A stretch of DNA of 64,000 nt, taken from NCBI GenBank assembly GCA_965212205.1, contig CBDBUX010000019.1, positions 248,001 to 312,000 of the forward strand. The letters are read 5' to 3'. The stretch's first letter is position 1, and the number at the start of each line of letters is the position of its first letter. Position numbers and translations under genes: made by a program. Under the pieces are notes generated by a model. That model saw only the letters and a program-made list of their open reading frames with translations. It was not told the DNA's origin and ran no database searches. Of this stretch, positions 34,142 through 41,993 are shown piece by piece. The DNA comes from JAHEJJ01 sp965212205 (GTDB lineage Bacteria; Bacteroidota; Bacteroidia; Flavobacteriales; Flavobacteriaceae).

Positions 34142-34807
34142 CTAGAGCTCTTTTATCTTTATGTTTCTAAACCAAACATCATCGCCATGGTCTTGAAGCC
34201 CGATATATCCTTTAGAGGCCACATCGGCCCATTCCGGATTGAGTTCAGGAAACTTACTATTGGCTACCATTTCTTCCCATTCGGGTGTCCATAAATGGTA
34301 TTCAACAACAGTCTCACCATTCATTTTGTGAACTACTGTTCCTTTATAAACAATAAGTTCAATTTTGTTCCATTCTCCCACCGGTTTTGCATTTTGAGGC
34401 TTTGCCGGAATCAGGTCGTATAAAGATCCTGCCTGACGGTTGCCATCTTTTCCCAATTTGGCATCAGGGTGTTTCTCATTATCCAAAACCTGCATTTCCG
34501 GTGCTGTTTTCCAGATATAGTCGAGTTCTTCCTCTCCGAGATAAAAGATACCCGAGTTCCCGCCTTCAGAGATTTTCCACTCCAGGCTAAGGTTAAAATT
34601 CTGAAATTTTTTGTCGAAAATGATATCCCCTGCATCTTTGCCTCCTGCTTCACCACGGCCAGTTCCGACACATTGAATAGAGCCATCGACAATTTGCCAT
34701 CCTTCCGGAAAATTATCTTTTTTATAACCTCTCCACCCTTCAGATGTTTTACCATCGAAAAGCATGACCCATCCATCGTCTTTCTCGGCCTGGGTAAGCG
34801 AATTCAT
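34142..34807 (-). CDS. DUF1080 (3-keto-disaccharide hydrolase / concanavalin-like) domain protein, split from its signal
   Basis: A 221-residue DUF1080 domain with a jelly-roll, lectin-like fold: DGWVMLFDGKTSEGWRGY, EWKISEGGNSGIFYLGEEE, EMQVLDNEKHPDAKLG, and the typical ending GYIGLQDHGDDVWFRNIKIK. Members hydrolyse 3-keto-glycosides or related sugars outside the cytoplasm. The ATG at 34807 gives no export signal. A lipoprotein signal lies directly upstream in another frame (34804-34941), so the intact gene probably ran from 34941. It is the downstream partner of a Tat-exported Gfo/Idh/MocA oxidoreductase, whose 3-keto product it could process. Confidence 0.85.
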   Translation of the reverse strand: MNSLTQAEKDDGWVMLFDGKTSEGWRGYKKDNFPEGWQIVDGSIQCVGTGRGEAGGKDAGDIIFDKKFQNFNLSLEWKISEGGNSGIFYLGEEELDYIWKTAPEMQVLDNEKHPDAKLGKDGNRQAGSLYDLIPAKPQNAKPVGEWNKIELIVYKGTVVHKMNGETVVEYHLWTPEWEEMVANSKFPELNPEWADVASKGYIGLQDHGDDVWFRNIKIKEL

Positions 34808-34941
34808 AGGGGCTTCGTTTCCACCTTTACTTCAGTTTCTACTTCAGCTTCCTCTTTTTTATCAGTCTTGGTTTTACAGCTTGAAATAACGGCAAGCATA
34901 ATAAGACTTGATATTACAACTAAACCTGTTTTACGTATCAT
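34804..34941 (-). pseudogene. Frame-shifted lipoprotein signal segment of the DUF1080 gene
   Basis: From ATG at 34941 the minus strand encodes 45 residues beginning MIRKTGLVVISSLIMLAVIS, then a Cys22 lipobox (VISSC), then a Lys/Glu/Val tether, and stops at TGA 34806-34804. The next frame continues without a stop as NEAP-MNSLTQ into the DUF1080 domain. The signal and tether therefore belong to that domain, and one base appears gained or lost near 34812-34822. It may be a real mutation or a sequence error. Confidence 0.7.
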
Positions 34942-34977
34942 ATTTAAATTGATTTTATTTGAACTAATTTACAACTA

Positions 34978-36489
34978 TTACATAGGCATATCCGGTAATG
35001 ACCAACCATCTCTATAGGTGTGTTTGATAAGCTCCTGAGAATACGCAAGGGCATTCATAGGTTCTGTCCAATCCTTGTCGAAAGTTGGGTGCCCATCATG
35101 AATCTTAAATCCGTCCCTGATCACTGTTTTGATCTCTTCATTGGCTCCTATATTGGTGAACTTCATATTCTCTCCGTCCCAATTCAAGGTCTTATTCAAA
35201 GCCTGTAAACGAACGGCTAGTACACCCATTACTACCATTTCGTTAAAAGGACCGGCCTGCGCGAAGTCTGAAGTACAAGGCTTTCTGTTTTCAGGGCTCT
35301 CTTTGCATGCTCGTACCCAATCCATTTCATGAGCACCTTGATTCCACGCCAGCTGTAATTCCTCCTCTACTCTTCTTTCTGTCCTGGGAGCACTAATTGT
35401 TTTGCCAGATAATAACTCTGGTTGAACACCATAACAACCTACATGAAGAATATCTTTTGTTCCGTAGAAGTATGTTCCACCACCAGCTTTATTAGGGTTC
35501 TTGCCCGCTGGCCAATTATCGGGTAACATAGGTTTTACACCTCCATCGTACCAATGTACATCTACCTCAGGTAATTTCATTTTACCTTGTTTTCCTCTGG
35601 ATGGAAAAGTCATTTTAACTGCCTGGGAAACAGGCGCAGAGTCGTTCAATAACAAAGAAGAACTCGCTTGAACACTAGAAGGATGACCTAATTTAAGGCC
35701 TTCAAAAACAGGATGCAGGATATGACAGGCCATGTCGCCCAATGCTCCGGTTCCATAGTCCCACCAGCCTCTCCAATTCCATGGATGGTACACTTCACTG
35801 AACGGGCGCATTTTGGCAGGACCAACAAATAAATCCCAATCCAATGTTTCAGGAACCCAATCTCCTTTCAGAGGAGTATTTAACCCCTGAGGCCAGATTG
35901 GGCGATCGGTGAACGATTCAACCCTTGTTACATTACCTATCGCGCCACTCCAAAGTATTTCACAAGTTTCTGCAACTCCGGCACCAGAAGCTCCCTGATT
36001 CCCCATCTGGGTAGCAACTTTGTTGGCCGCCGCAAGTTTTGATAATAATCTGGATTCGTATACCGAATGCGTTAACGGCTTTTGCAGATACACATGTTTT
36101 CCCATGGTCATGGCATGAGCCGAAACAATGGCATGCGTATGGTCTGCGGTTGCTACAACAATTCCATCAATATCATTACCCATTTCATCAAACATTACAC
36201 GCCAGTCCCAATACTTCTTAGCATTTGGGAAAAGATCAAATGCACCTTTCGCATATTTCCAGTCAACATCGCATAATCCAACTATATTCTGAGAGGTAAG
36301 GTTTTTAAGGTTAGCAAGACCCATCCCCCCGACACCTATACCGGCAATGTTCAATTTATCACTCGGTGGCGTATGTCCCAAACCGCTAACTGCATAAGAG
36401 GGCACAATAGTAAAAGCTGCCGATGCAGTTAATGTTGTTCCAACAAATTCCCGGCGTGTTATGGTTTTTTCTTTTTTAATCTTACTCAT
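34978..36489 (-). CDS. Tat-exported Gfo/Idh/MocA family oxidoreductase
   Basis: A 503-residue NAD(P)-dependent sugar oxidoreductase with a twin-arginine signal (TRREFVGTT, Arg12-Arg13) and hydrophobic stretch to about residue 35, so it is predicted to be exported folded with its cofactor. The Rossmann motif is LNIAGIGVGGMGLANL, followed by VATADHTHAIVSAHAM and the active-site lysine in HVYLQKPLTH (usual EKP is QKP here). The long C-terminal part is typical of the Tat-exported subgroup. Next to the DUF1080 gene, it probably oxidises or otherwise converts a glycoside at C3; substrate unknown. Confidence 0.9.
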   Translation of the reverse strand: MSKIKKEKTITRREFVGTTLTASAAFTIVPSYAVSGLGHTPPSDKLNIAGIGVGGMGLANLKNLTSQNIVGLCDVDWKYAKGAFDLFPNAKKYWDWRVMFDEMGNDIDGIVVATADHTHAIVSAHAMTMGKHVYLQKPLTHSVYESRLLSKLAAANKVATQMGNQGASGAGVAETCEILWSGAIGNVTRVESFTDRPIWPQGLNTPLKGDWVPETLDWDLFVGPAKMRPFSEVYHPWNWRGWWDYGTGALGDMACHILHPVFEGLKLGHPSSVQASSSLLLNDSAPVSQAVKMTFPSRGKQGKMKLPEVDVHWYDGGVKPMLPDNWPAGKNPNKAGGGTYFYGTKDILHVGCYGVQPELLSGKTISAPRTERRVEEELQLAWNQGAHEMDWVRACKESPENRKPCTSDFAQAGPFNEMVVMGVLAVRLQALNKTLNWDGENMKFTNIGANEEIKTVIRDGFKIHDGHPTFDKDWTEPMNALAYSQELIKHTYRDGWSLPDMPM

Positions 36490-36598
36490 AGTGAAGTACT
36501 TTTAAAATGGATTAATATAAGGAGTGAAATGATTTTTGTTCGAGATCAGGTTTGTCATGATTTATAAGCAACATTTTACAAATGGATTTTTCACAAAG

Positions 36599-36606
36599 CA
36601 AACATA
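36599..36606 (-). promoter_or_regulatory. -7 box (TATGTTTG) for the Gfo/Idh/MocA gene
   Basis: TATGTTTG on the minus strand, about 110 nt upstream of the ATG at 36489. No clear -33 TTG at the usual distance. Confidence 0.35.
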
Positions 36607-36886
36607 CCTTTTATTGAAAAAAAAGACCACCCACGAAAATACGAGCTTAAAAATAAATAAATAAGTATTAAAACATGCTACACTATTGATTAAATCACAA
36701 TTTTTCAAAATGCCATGAATTTTTCATGCCTAAATTTAAGGAAAGCATATCCATTTCATCCATTTTCGAGCTATCCCGGGAGTCACGATCAGTGCAAGGT
36801 TTACCTTCCTGTTGCCGAATGTATATGGAAACTATGATTACACCGCAAGAATGCCCTGTTCCTCACTACACTCCCCTTTGAAAATA

Positions 36887-37004
36887 CTAAGTCCAGCCTG
36901 TAGAGTTACTACAGGCTTACTTTTTATTTCCTTTTACTTACAAAAGCGAGCTTTTGACGCATCCGGAAATAAAAAGTCCTGCAACTTTCGTTGCAGGACT
37001 TAGT
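36887..37004. repeat. Inverted pair of related hairpin terminators
   Basis: The left plus-strand unit reads ACTAAGTCC, stem AGCCTGTAG/CTACAGGCT, then ACTTTTTATTTCC (36919-36931). The right unit, read on the minus strand, has the same ACTAAGTCC and ACTTTTTATTTCC ends around a different stem (GCAAC/GTTGC). The spacer between them holds a further small palindrome CAAAAGC-GA-GCTTTTG. Confidence 0.65.
36971..37001 (-). terminator. Intrinsic terminator after tRNA-Arg
   Basis: Perfect 12-bp stem AAGTCCTGCAAC (36974-36985) / GTTGCAGGACTT (36990-37001) with a GAAA loop on the minus strand and a T-rich tail, 12 nt past the tRNA 3' end. Confidence 0.88.
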
Positions 37005-37012
37005 GCTTGTAG

Positions 37013-37086
37013 TGACCGCGGGAGGATTCGAACCCCCAACCCTCAGAGCCGAAATCTGATATTCTATCCAGTTGAACTACGCGGCC
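37013..37086 (-). tRNA. tRNA-Arg, anticodon TCG
   Basis: The minus strand folds as a full cloverleaf: acceptor GGCCGCG/CGCGGTC with one G-U pair, D stem GTTC/GAAT, anticodon stem TCAGA/TCTGA around loop TTTCGGC, a 5-nt variable loop, and T stem GGGGG/CCTCC around TTCGAAT. The anticodon is TCG, reading CGA and other CGN codons as arginine. Discriminator base is A; CCA is not encoded. It lies 12 nt downstream of the DksA-like gene and ends in a strong terminator, so it is probably processed from a yqeY-dksA-tRNA transcript. Confidence 0.93.
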
Positions 37087-37098
37087 GCTGGTGTCTAT

Positions 37099-37425
37099 TT
37101 ATTTGCGAGCGCAATTTACGCAAAAAGAACTTTGCGGTGCCATAAAAATACGTTCAATAGGAATTTCTGTAGAACATTTTACACAACGGGCAAAATCGGG
37201 TGTGGAGAGCTTATCGAAATGACGCTTTAGACCCTCTAAACGCTCCCGGGCTTTCCTGAGCGCTGCCTCCATTACTCCTTTATTATTGATCGCATCCATA
37301 CGTGATACTCTGCCGATGGCATTATCAGGAGCTATGGGTTGGGTCATATCCTCGTATTGAGCGATCTTTTTTTCCGTATTACGGATTTCGAGCAGAAATC
37401 GGTCGTGCCAGTCTTTGTTTAGCAT
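37099..37425 (-). CDS. DksA/TraR-type C4 zinc-finger protein
   Basis: A 108-residue protein with an N-terminal helical hairpin (about 1-70, basic/acidic heptad-like) and a C-terminal four-cysteine finger (RCVKC ... FCVNC). This is the architecture of small TraR/DksA proteins that enter the RNA polymerase secondary channel. Unlike AccD and DnaG in this window, its zinc ligands are intact. It lacks the long coiled coil of full DksA (about 150 residues). It follows the YqeY gene by 3 nt and precedes the tRNA. Confidence 0.85.
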   Translation of the reverse strand: MLNKDWHDRFLLEIRNTEKKIAQYEDMTQPIAPDNAIGRVSRMDAINNKGVMEAALRKARERLEGLKRHFDKLSTPDFARCVKCSTEIPIERIFMAPQSSFCVNCARK

Positions 37426-37428
37426 CTC

Positions 37429-37881
37429 CTATGTACTCAACTTTTCTCTGACTATGGTAGAAATTGTCTTTCCATCGGCCTGTCCGGCCAGTTTTTTGGT
37501 CACCAGGCCCATCACCTTACCCATATCCTTCATCCCCTCAGCACCGGTCTGTTCAATAACGCTTAGCACTTCGCGTTCAATTTCCTGCTGACCTAGCTGT
37601 TGGGGAAGAAACTTTTCTATTATTGCAGCCTGTGCCAGCTCGGGTTCGGCAAGATCCTGACGCCCCTGCTCCTGGTAGATCGAGGCGCTATCTTTTCTTT
37701 GCTTGACCAGCTTTTGAAGTATTTTGAGCTCATCGGCCTCTTTTAAGCTGCCAGAAGCCCCTTTCTCTGTCTGGGCAAGTAGCAAGGCCGATTTAATCGC
37801 CCTGAGGGATTCCAAAGTAACGGTGTCCTTAATTTTCATAGCACTTTTCATTTCTGCCATCACTTTTTCCTGTAAACCCAT
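37429..37881 (-). CDS. GatB/YqeY domain protein
   Basis: A 150-residue YqeY-family protein, the stand-alone version of the helical tail domain of the amidotransferase GatB. Characteristic segments are LQEKVMAEMKSAMKIKDTVT, LESLRAIKSALLLAQTEKG, and MGKVMGLVTKKLAGQADG. The tail domain contacts tRNA in GatB, but the role of stand-alone YqeY is not settled. It follows ftsZ on the same strand beyond a terminator and heads a small unit with the DksA-like gene and tRNA-Arg. Confidence 0.92.
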   Translation of the reverse strand: MGLQEKVMAEMKSAMKIKDTVTLESLRAIKSALLLAQTEKGASGSLKEADELKILQKLVKQRKDSASIYQEQGRQDLAEPELAQAAIIEKFLPQQLGQQEIEREVLSVIEQTGAEGMKDMGKVMGLVTKKLAGQADGKTISTIVREKLST

Positions 37882-37902
37882 AGTTGCAAATTTTAGCTTG
37901 TC

Positions 37903-37943
37903 AATATAAAAAAATAACCCGAGAACATTTCTATTCCCGGGTT
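37903..37943 (-). terminator. Terminator at the end of the division/cell-wall cluster
   Basis: AACCCGAGAA (37916-37925) pairs with TTCCCGGGTT (37934-37943), 9 of 10 bp, with loop CATTTCTA. On the minus strand a TTATTTTTTT tail follows, closing the ftsZ transcript. Confidence 0.8.
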
Positions 37944-37978
37944 GGTGCGTTTATCGGTTATTTATACTCAAACTTCCT

Positions 37979-39904
37979 CTAATCTACATTATCGTGTAAA
38001 AATGAATTATTGGAGCGCAACTGAATTTCATCGTTGTTGTCTTCGCCAAGAGTGGTTCTTGAAATCTTACCATCTTTAGGGCTTTCTTCAAGATCTACTC
38101 CTTGTCTTTTGTATGCCGGCTCTTTCTCAATTTCATCTATATTACTAAGACTGTTCTGGAATTTATAGTTAAAGTCCTTGAGTTTTCTTCGCCTTTCATC
38201 GGCACGGTCGCGCAACATTTCTTCAATGGAACTATTCACCGGATCGATTTCCTGGGTAGCTTCCTCTTCCGCAGATCCTGAATCATCCTTCAGTTCTTTT
38301 TTCTCGAATACCAGTTCGTCTTCAACAATTTTTGGCTCATACTCCTCGGCTTTAGACTTGGCTCCGGTTAACTGATTCTCGAGTTCCATATAATCGTCGA
38401 GGCTGTATCGAGTTTCCCCCTCTTTATTATATTCCAGTACGGGGATCACCTCGACATGATCTTTCACATCCAGGTCTTTCACCTCATCATCCAGTGAAAA
38501 CGTAATTACATTTTCGGCCTCATTCTCTTTTTCTTCACCTGAGGGTAGAGGCATATCAAAACTCAGTGCAAACTGATCCTTTTCCTCAGATACGGTGCTA
38601 ACTACAATGGGGTCTACCACCTCAATATCGTTAAGTGTGTCTTTGGAATCGATGATGATGAATTCATCTTCAGAAACGGGTTCTGCAATCACTTCTTCGT
38701 AAAAGACATTGAAATTCCGGATGTAATTCGTAGTAGGGATCAAATCGAGCAGTTCTTCTTCCTGATTGAGTTCGTGCTTAATGACCGGTTCGAAAGCATC
38801 CTGCTCATCCTCCAGGACATGAACAACAGTCTTCTCAGTCAGGTCGTGCTCTGCTTTCTGTTCATCTTCAAGAGTATGAATTATTTTTTTGGTTTCCGTA
38901 TTAACGATTTCATTCTGCTGATCCATGTTAAATCCGGTAGCGATTACGGTAACGGCAATAGCATCGCCCAGGTTCTCATCTTCTCCAACTCCCATAATTA
39001 TATTGGCATTATGCCCAGCCTCAATCTGGATATGATCGTTGATCTCTCCAATTTCATCTATCGTTATTTCCTGTGAACCAGAAACAATTAGCAACAGAAC
39101 ATTCTTCGCACCGGTAATTTTATTATCATTCAACAACGGGGAATCGAGCGCTTTAGAGATGGCTTCCTGTGCCCTTGCCGATCCGGAAGAATGGGCAGAG
39201 CCCATTATAGCCGTGCCGCTATTAGAAAGCACTGTTTTCGCGTCACGTAAGTCGATATTCTGTGTATAGTGGTGGGTAATAACTTCTGCAATCCCTCGGG
39301 CTGCTGTGGCTAATACTTCATCGGCCTTCGAAAAACCGGCCTTAAATCCTAAATTTCCATAGACTTCGCGAAGTTTGTTATTATTGATCACTATAAGCGA
39401 ATCTACATTCGACCTTAGGTTTTCAATGCCATGCTGAGCTTGCAAACACCTTGTTTTCCCTTCGAATTGAAATGGCATGGTTACTATGCCAACGGTCAAG
39501 ACATCCATTTCTTTAGCCTGCTTGGCGATAATAGGAGCAGCACCAGTACCTGTTCCTCCGCCCATTCCGGCTGTGATGAAAATCATCTTCGTGTTGGAGT
39601 CGAGCATATTCTTTATCTCTTCCATGCTTTCCAGGGCCGCCTGCTCCCCAACTTCGGGGTTCGCCCCTGCTCCCAATCCTTCAGTCAGTGATACGCCCAG
39701 CTGGATCTTATTAGGTACCGAACTGTTTTGAAGGGCTTGTGCATCTGTGTTACAGATCACAAAGTCCACTCCATTGATACCGGCCTGGAACATATGGTTA
39801 ATGGCATTGCTGCCGCCGCCACCTACTCCGATAACTTTTATAACATTACTCTGGTTCTTCGGCAGATCAAAGGCTATTCCGTCAAAATCAGTGTTTTTGC
39901 TCAT
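37979..39904 (-). CDS. ftsZ: Cell division GTPase FtsZ with a very long acidic C-terminal tail
   Basis: A 641-residue tubulin homologue that forms the division ring. The GTPase core (about 1-320) is intact: GVGGGGSNAINHM, CNTDAQAL, GGGTGTG (115-121), and the T7-loop region NLGFKAGFSKADEVL. Beyond about residue 330 comes a roughly 300-residue Glu/Asp-rich tail, far longer than the short linker in E. coli (383 residues total), holding a near-duplication HTLEDEQ / HVLEDEQ. It ends in RSNNSFLHDNVD, probably the conserved peptide binding FtsA. Last gene of the cluster, 43 nt after ftsA. Confidence 0.96.
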   Translation of the reverse strand: MSKNTDFDGIAFDLPKNQSNVIKVIGVGGGGSNAINHMFQAGINGVDFVICNTDAQALQNSSVPNKIQLGVSLTEGLGAGANPEVGEQAALESMEEIKNMLDSNTKMIFITAGMGGGTGTGAAPIIAKQAKEMDVLTVGIVTMPFQFEGKTRCLQAQHGIENLRSNVDSLIVINNNKLREVYGNLGFKAGFSKADEVLATAARGIAEVITHHYTQNIDLRDAKTVLSNSGTAIMGSAHSSGSARAQEAISKALDSPLLNDNKITGAKNVLLLIVSGSQEITIDEIGEINDHIQIEAGHNANIIMGVGEDENLGDAIAVTVIATGFNMDQQNEIVNTETKKIIHTLEDEQKAEHDLTEKTVVHVLEDEQDAFEPVIKHELNQEEELLDLIPTTNYIRNFNVFYEEVIAEPVSEDEFIIIDSKDTLNDIEVVDPIVVSTVSEEKDQFALSFDMPLPSGEEKENEAENVITFSLDDEVKDLDVKDHVEVIPVLEYNKEGETRYSLDDYMELENQLTGAKSKAEEYEPKIVEDELVFEKKELKDDSGSAEEEATQEIDPVNSSIEEMLRDRADERRRKLKDFNYKFQNSLSNIDEIEKEPAYKRQGVDLEESPKDGKISRTTLGEDNNDEIQLRSNNSFLHDNVD

Positions 39905-39947
39905 GGTTTTTTTATTACTGGTTATTACGTGTTTAAATAGTTAATGC

Positions 39948-41261
39948 TTACTCGGCGTTATCGAGGAAATCCTTTAATTTCTCAGACCATTTTTCGAAAA
40001 CAGACTTGCGTTGTCTTGTGGTCCCCATTTCGGCGGTTCCCTCTGGCTGGGTTTCCAGGACCAGTTCTCCCTCTTCTTCAAGTTCCAGCTCTCTTCTTCC
40101 TTTGTTCTCCACGGCGTTCATCAATAAGCCGACAGCTGTAGCGTACAGCGGACTCGCAATCTCTTCATCGGAATCGCCCGCAAGATGCTCATTGGGATAG
40201 CCAATACGTGTATCCATACCGGTGATATATTCCACAAGTTGTTTTAGATGATTCAACTGGCTTCCACCACCTGTGAGTACGATCCCGGCGATAAGTTTTT
40301 TCTTTTGTTCATCGTGGCCATAATTCTTTATCTCCACATAAACCTGTTCTACGATCTCCACCACTCTGGCATGTATGATCTTCGATAGGTTCTTGAGTGT
40401 GATTTCCTTGGGTTCACGACCCCTGAGCCCCGGAATCGATACGATCTCATTATCCCGGTTCTCGCCCGGCCAGGCAGAACCGAACTTAATCTTTAACAAT
40501 TCGGCCTGTTTTTCAATTATGGAGCATCCTTCCTTGATATCTTCGGTAATTACATTTCCTCCAAAGGGGATCACAGCCGTATGTCTGATGATACCATCCT
40601 TAAAAATTGCGAGATCGGTGGTACCCCCACCTATATCGATAAGCGCTACCCCTGCTTCTTTCTCTTCCTGACTGAGAACAGCATCGGAGGAAGCCAGAGG
40701 TTCAAGTGTAATGTTGGCGAGATCTAAGCCGGCACTTTTAATGCAACGACCGATATTCTTTATCGAGGATACCTGGCCCACAACTACATGGAAATTCGCT
40801 TCCAGCCGTCCGCCATACATGCCTATAGGTTCTTTTATCTCGGCTTGTCCATCTACTTTATATTCCTGTGGTAATACATGGATGATCTCCTCACCCGGCA
40901 ACATCACCAATTTGTATACCTGGTTACAGAGCTTTTCAAGATCGTCCTCGTTAATAACTTCTTCCGAATTCGCCCTTGTGATATAATCACTATGCTGGAG
41001 GCTGCGGATATGCTGTCCGGCAATCCCGACAACCACTGAGCCTATCTTTAGTCCGGAATTTTCTTCGGCCTGTTCTACAGCCTGCTGAATAGAACGGATG
41101 GTTTGAGTGATATTATTCACCACGCCCCGATGAACTCCAAGGCTTTTAGACCGGCCAATACCTAATACCTCAATTTTTCCGTATTCGTTTTCCTTGCCAA
41201 TGATGGCCACTATCTTAGTGGTTCCTATGTCTAAACCGATAGAATAATTAGTGTGTTCCAT
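39948..41261 (-). CDS. ftsA: Cell division protein FtsA
   Basis: A 437-residue actin-fold ATPase that tethers FtsZ to the membrane. ATP-binding motifs are IGLDIGTTKIVAIIGK at the start, VALIDIGGGTTDLAIFKDG in the middle and GIVLTGGGSQLNHL later. The inserted 1C subdomain follows about residue 85. The C-terminus KSVFEKWSEKLKDFLDN is an amphipathic helix, the membrane-targeting sequence. Located between ftsQ and ftsZ as usual. Length is in the normal range (about 420-450). Confidence 0.97.
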   Translation of the reverse strand: MEHTNYSIGLDIGTTKIVAIIGKENEYGKIEVLGIGRSKSLGVHRGVVNNITQTIRSIQQAVEQAEENSGLKIGSVVVGIAGQHIRSLQHSDYITRANSEEVINEDDLEKLCNQVYKLVMLPGEEIIHVLPQEYKVDGQAEIKEPIGMYGGRLEANFHVVVGQVSSIKNIGRCIKSAGLDLANITLEPLASSDAVLSQEEKEAGVALIDIGGGTTDLAIFKDGIIRHTAVIPFGGNVITEDIKEGCSIIEKQAELLKIKFGSAWPGENRDNEIVSIPGLRGREPKEITLKNLSKIIHARVVEIVEQVYVEIKNYGHDEQKKKLIAGIVLTGGGSQLNHLKQLVEYITGMDTRIGYPNEHLAGDSDEEIASPLYATAVGLLMNAVENKGRRELELEEEGELVLETQPEGTAEMGTTRQRKSVFEKWSEKLKDFLDNAE

Positions 41262-41267
41262 ACTGAT

Positions 41268-41993
41268 CTAAATTTTGGTGCATACAACCTGGTTATTGAA
41301 TTCAAGACTCACTACTAAATAGTCATCAAGGGTTTTATCCCGATTCGCTTTCGTATAGAAAGCTTTAAAATTGTTGAACTTTTCTTCAAGATCTTTCACA
41401 TCCCCTAATTGAACTACAAAACTTTCGAGCCTGAATTTTAGTTGATAATTTTCTTCGTCCTCAATGTGTATTCCTATCACATTTTTTCGCAGAAAATCAT
41501 CTTCGTTTATGTACTTCAATATCACATAAACATCTTCGAGACTTTTACCCGTAATTTTGCCCGTTATGATTGGCACGCGAGCAGAATAAATCCTGGATAA
41601 AGGCATAGACTCACCGTCCTTATCCAAGTAAAATTTCGAAACTCCCTCTACTCGTCCGATTGGTTGCCTTTGCTCGATTTTCGATTTAAGTTCTCCGTCA
41701 ACTGTAAGGTAGACTTGGGCATTTTTCACCATTTCATCGGTCTGTATGACCTCTTCTATAGTATTCAAAACTACCCTTTCTTTAGGCACATTTTTTAGGC
41801 TTCCGTATTTTTGTATTAACAATTTATTAACCATGTCCTTATTTACGAAAAGGCTTTGTTCACCCACGAATTCGTGCTCAATTCCACTGATTTTCCTCTC
41901 CGCATTTCTCTGGTTAGAAAATGCATAAAGCATTGTAATACAAATAAATAAGACGATAATTTTTAAATAATTCCAATTAATACGCATATTCAA
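41268..41993 (-). CDS. ftsQ: Cell division protein FtsQ/DivIB
   Basis: A 241-residue bitopic division protein. One N-terminal transmembrane helix (about 8-25, LKIIVLFICITMLYAF) is followed by a periplasmic POTRA-like part (about 38-110) and the beta domain with YLDKDGESMPLS. Sequence similarity to E. coli FtsQ is low, and the call rests on topology, length and its position between murC and ftsA. It overlaps the 3' end of murC by 17 nt. It bridges early and late division proteins. Confidence 0.88.
   Translation of the reverse strand: MNMRINWNYLKIIVLFICITMLYAFSNQRNAERKISGIEHEFVGEQSLFVNKDMVNKLLIQKYGSLKNVPKERVVLNTIEEVIQTDEMVKNAQVYLTVDGELKSKIEQRQPIGRVEGVSKFYLDKDGESMPLSRIYSARVPIITGKITGKSLEDVYVILKYINEDDFLRKNVIGIHIEDEENYQLKFRLESFVVQLGDVKDLEEKFNNFKAFYTKANRDKTLDDYLVVSLEFNNQVVCTKI

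Larger units (their letters stand above)
36490..37012. other. Long spacer between the oxidoreductase gene and tRNA-Arg
   Basis: About 520 nt without a convincing gene. The left part is AT-rich and holds only the candidate -7 box. The right part (36887-37004) consists of two related hairpins in opposite orientation. Small open frames here have no recognisable product. Confidence 0.7.

Noticed and set aside
36812..37003. Open frame of 63 codons on the plus strand
   Set aside because: It runs through both terminator hairpins and stops at the tRNA edge; no recognisable protein features.
36954..37145. Open frame across the tRNA
   Set aside because: It spans the antisense of the tRNA-Arg gene and the end of the DksA-like gene, so it is a chance frame.
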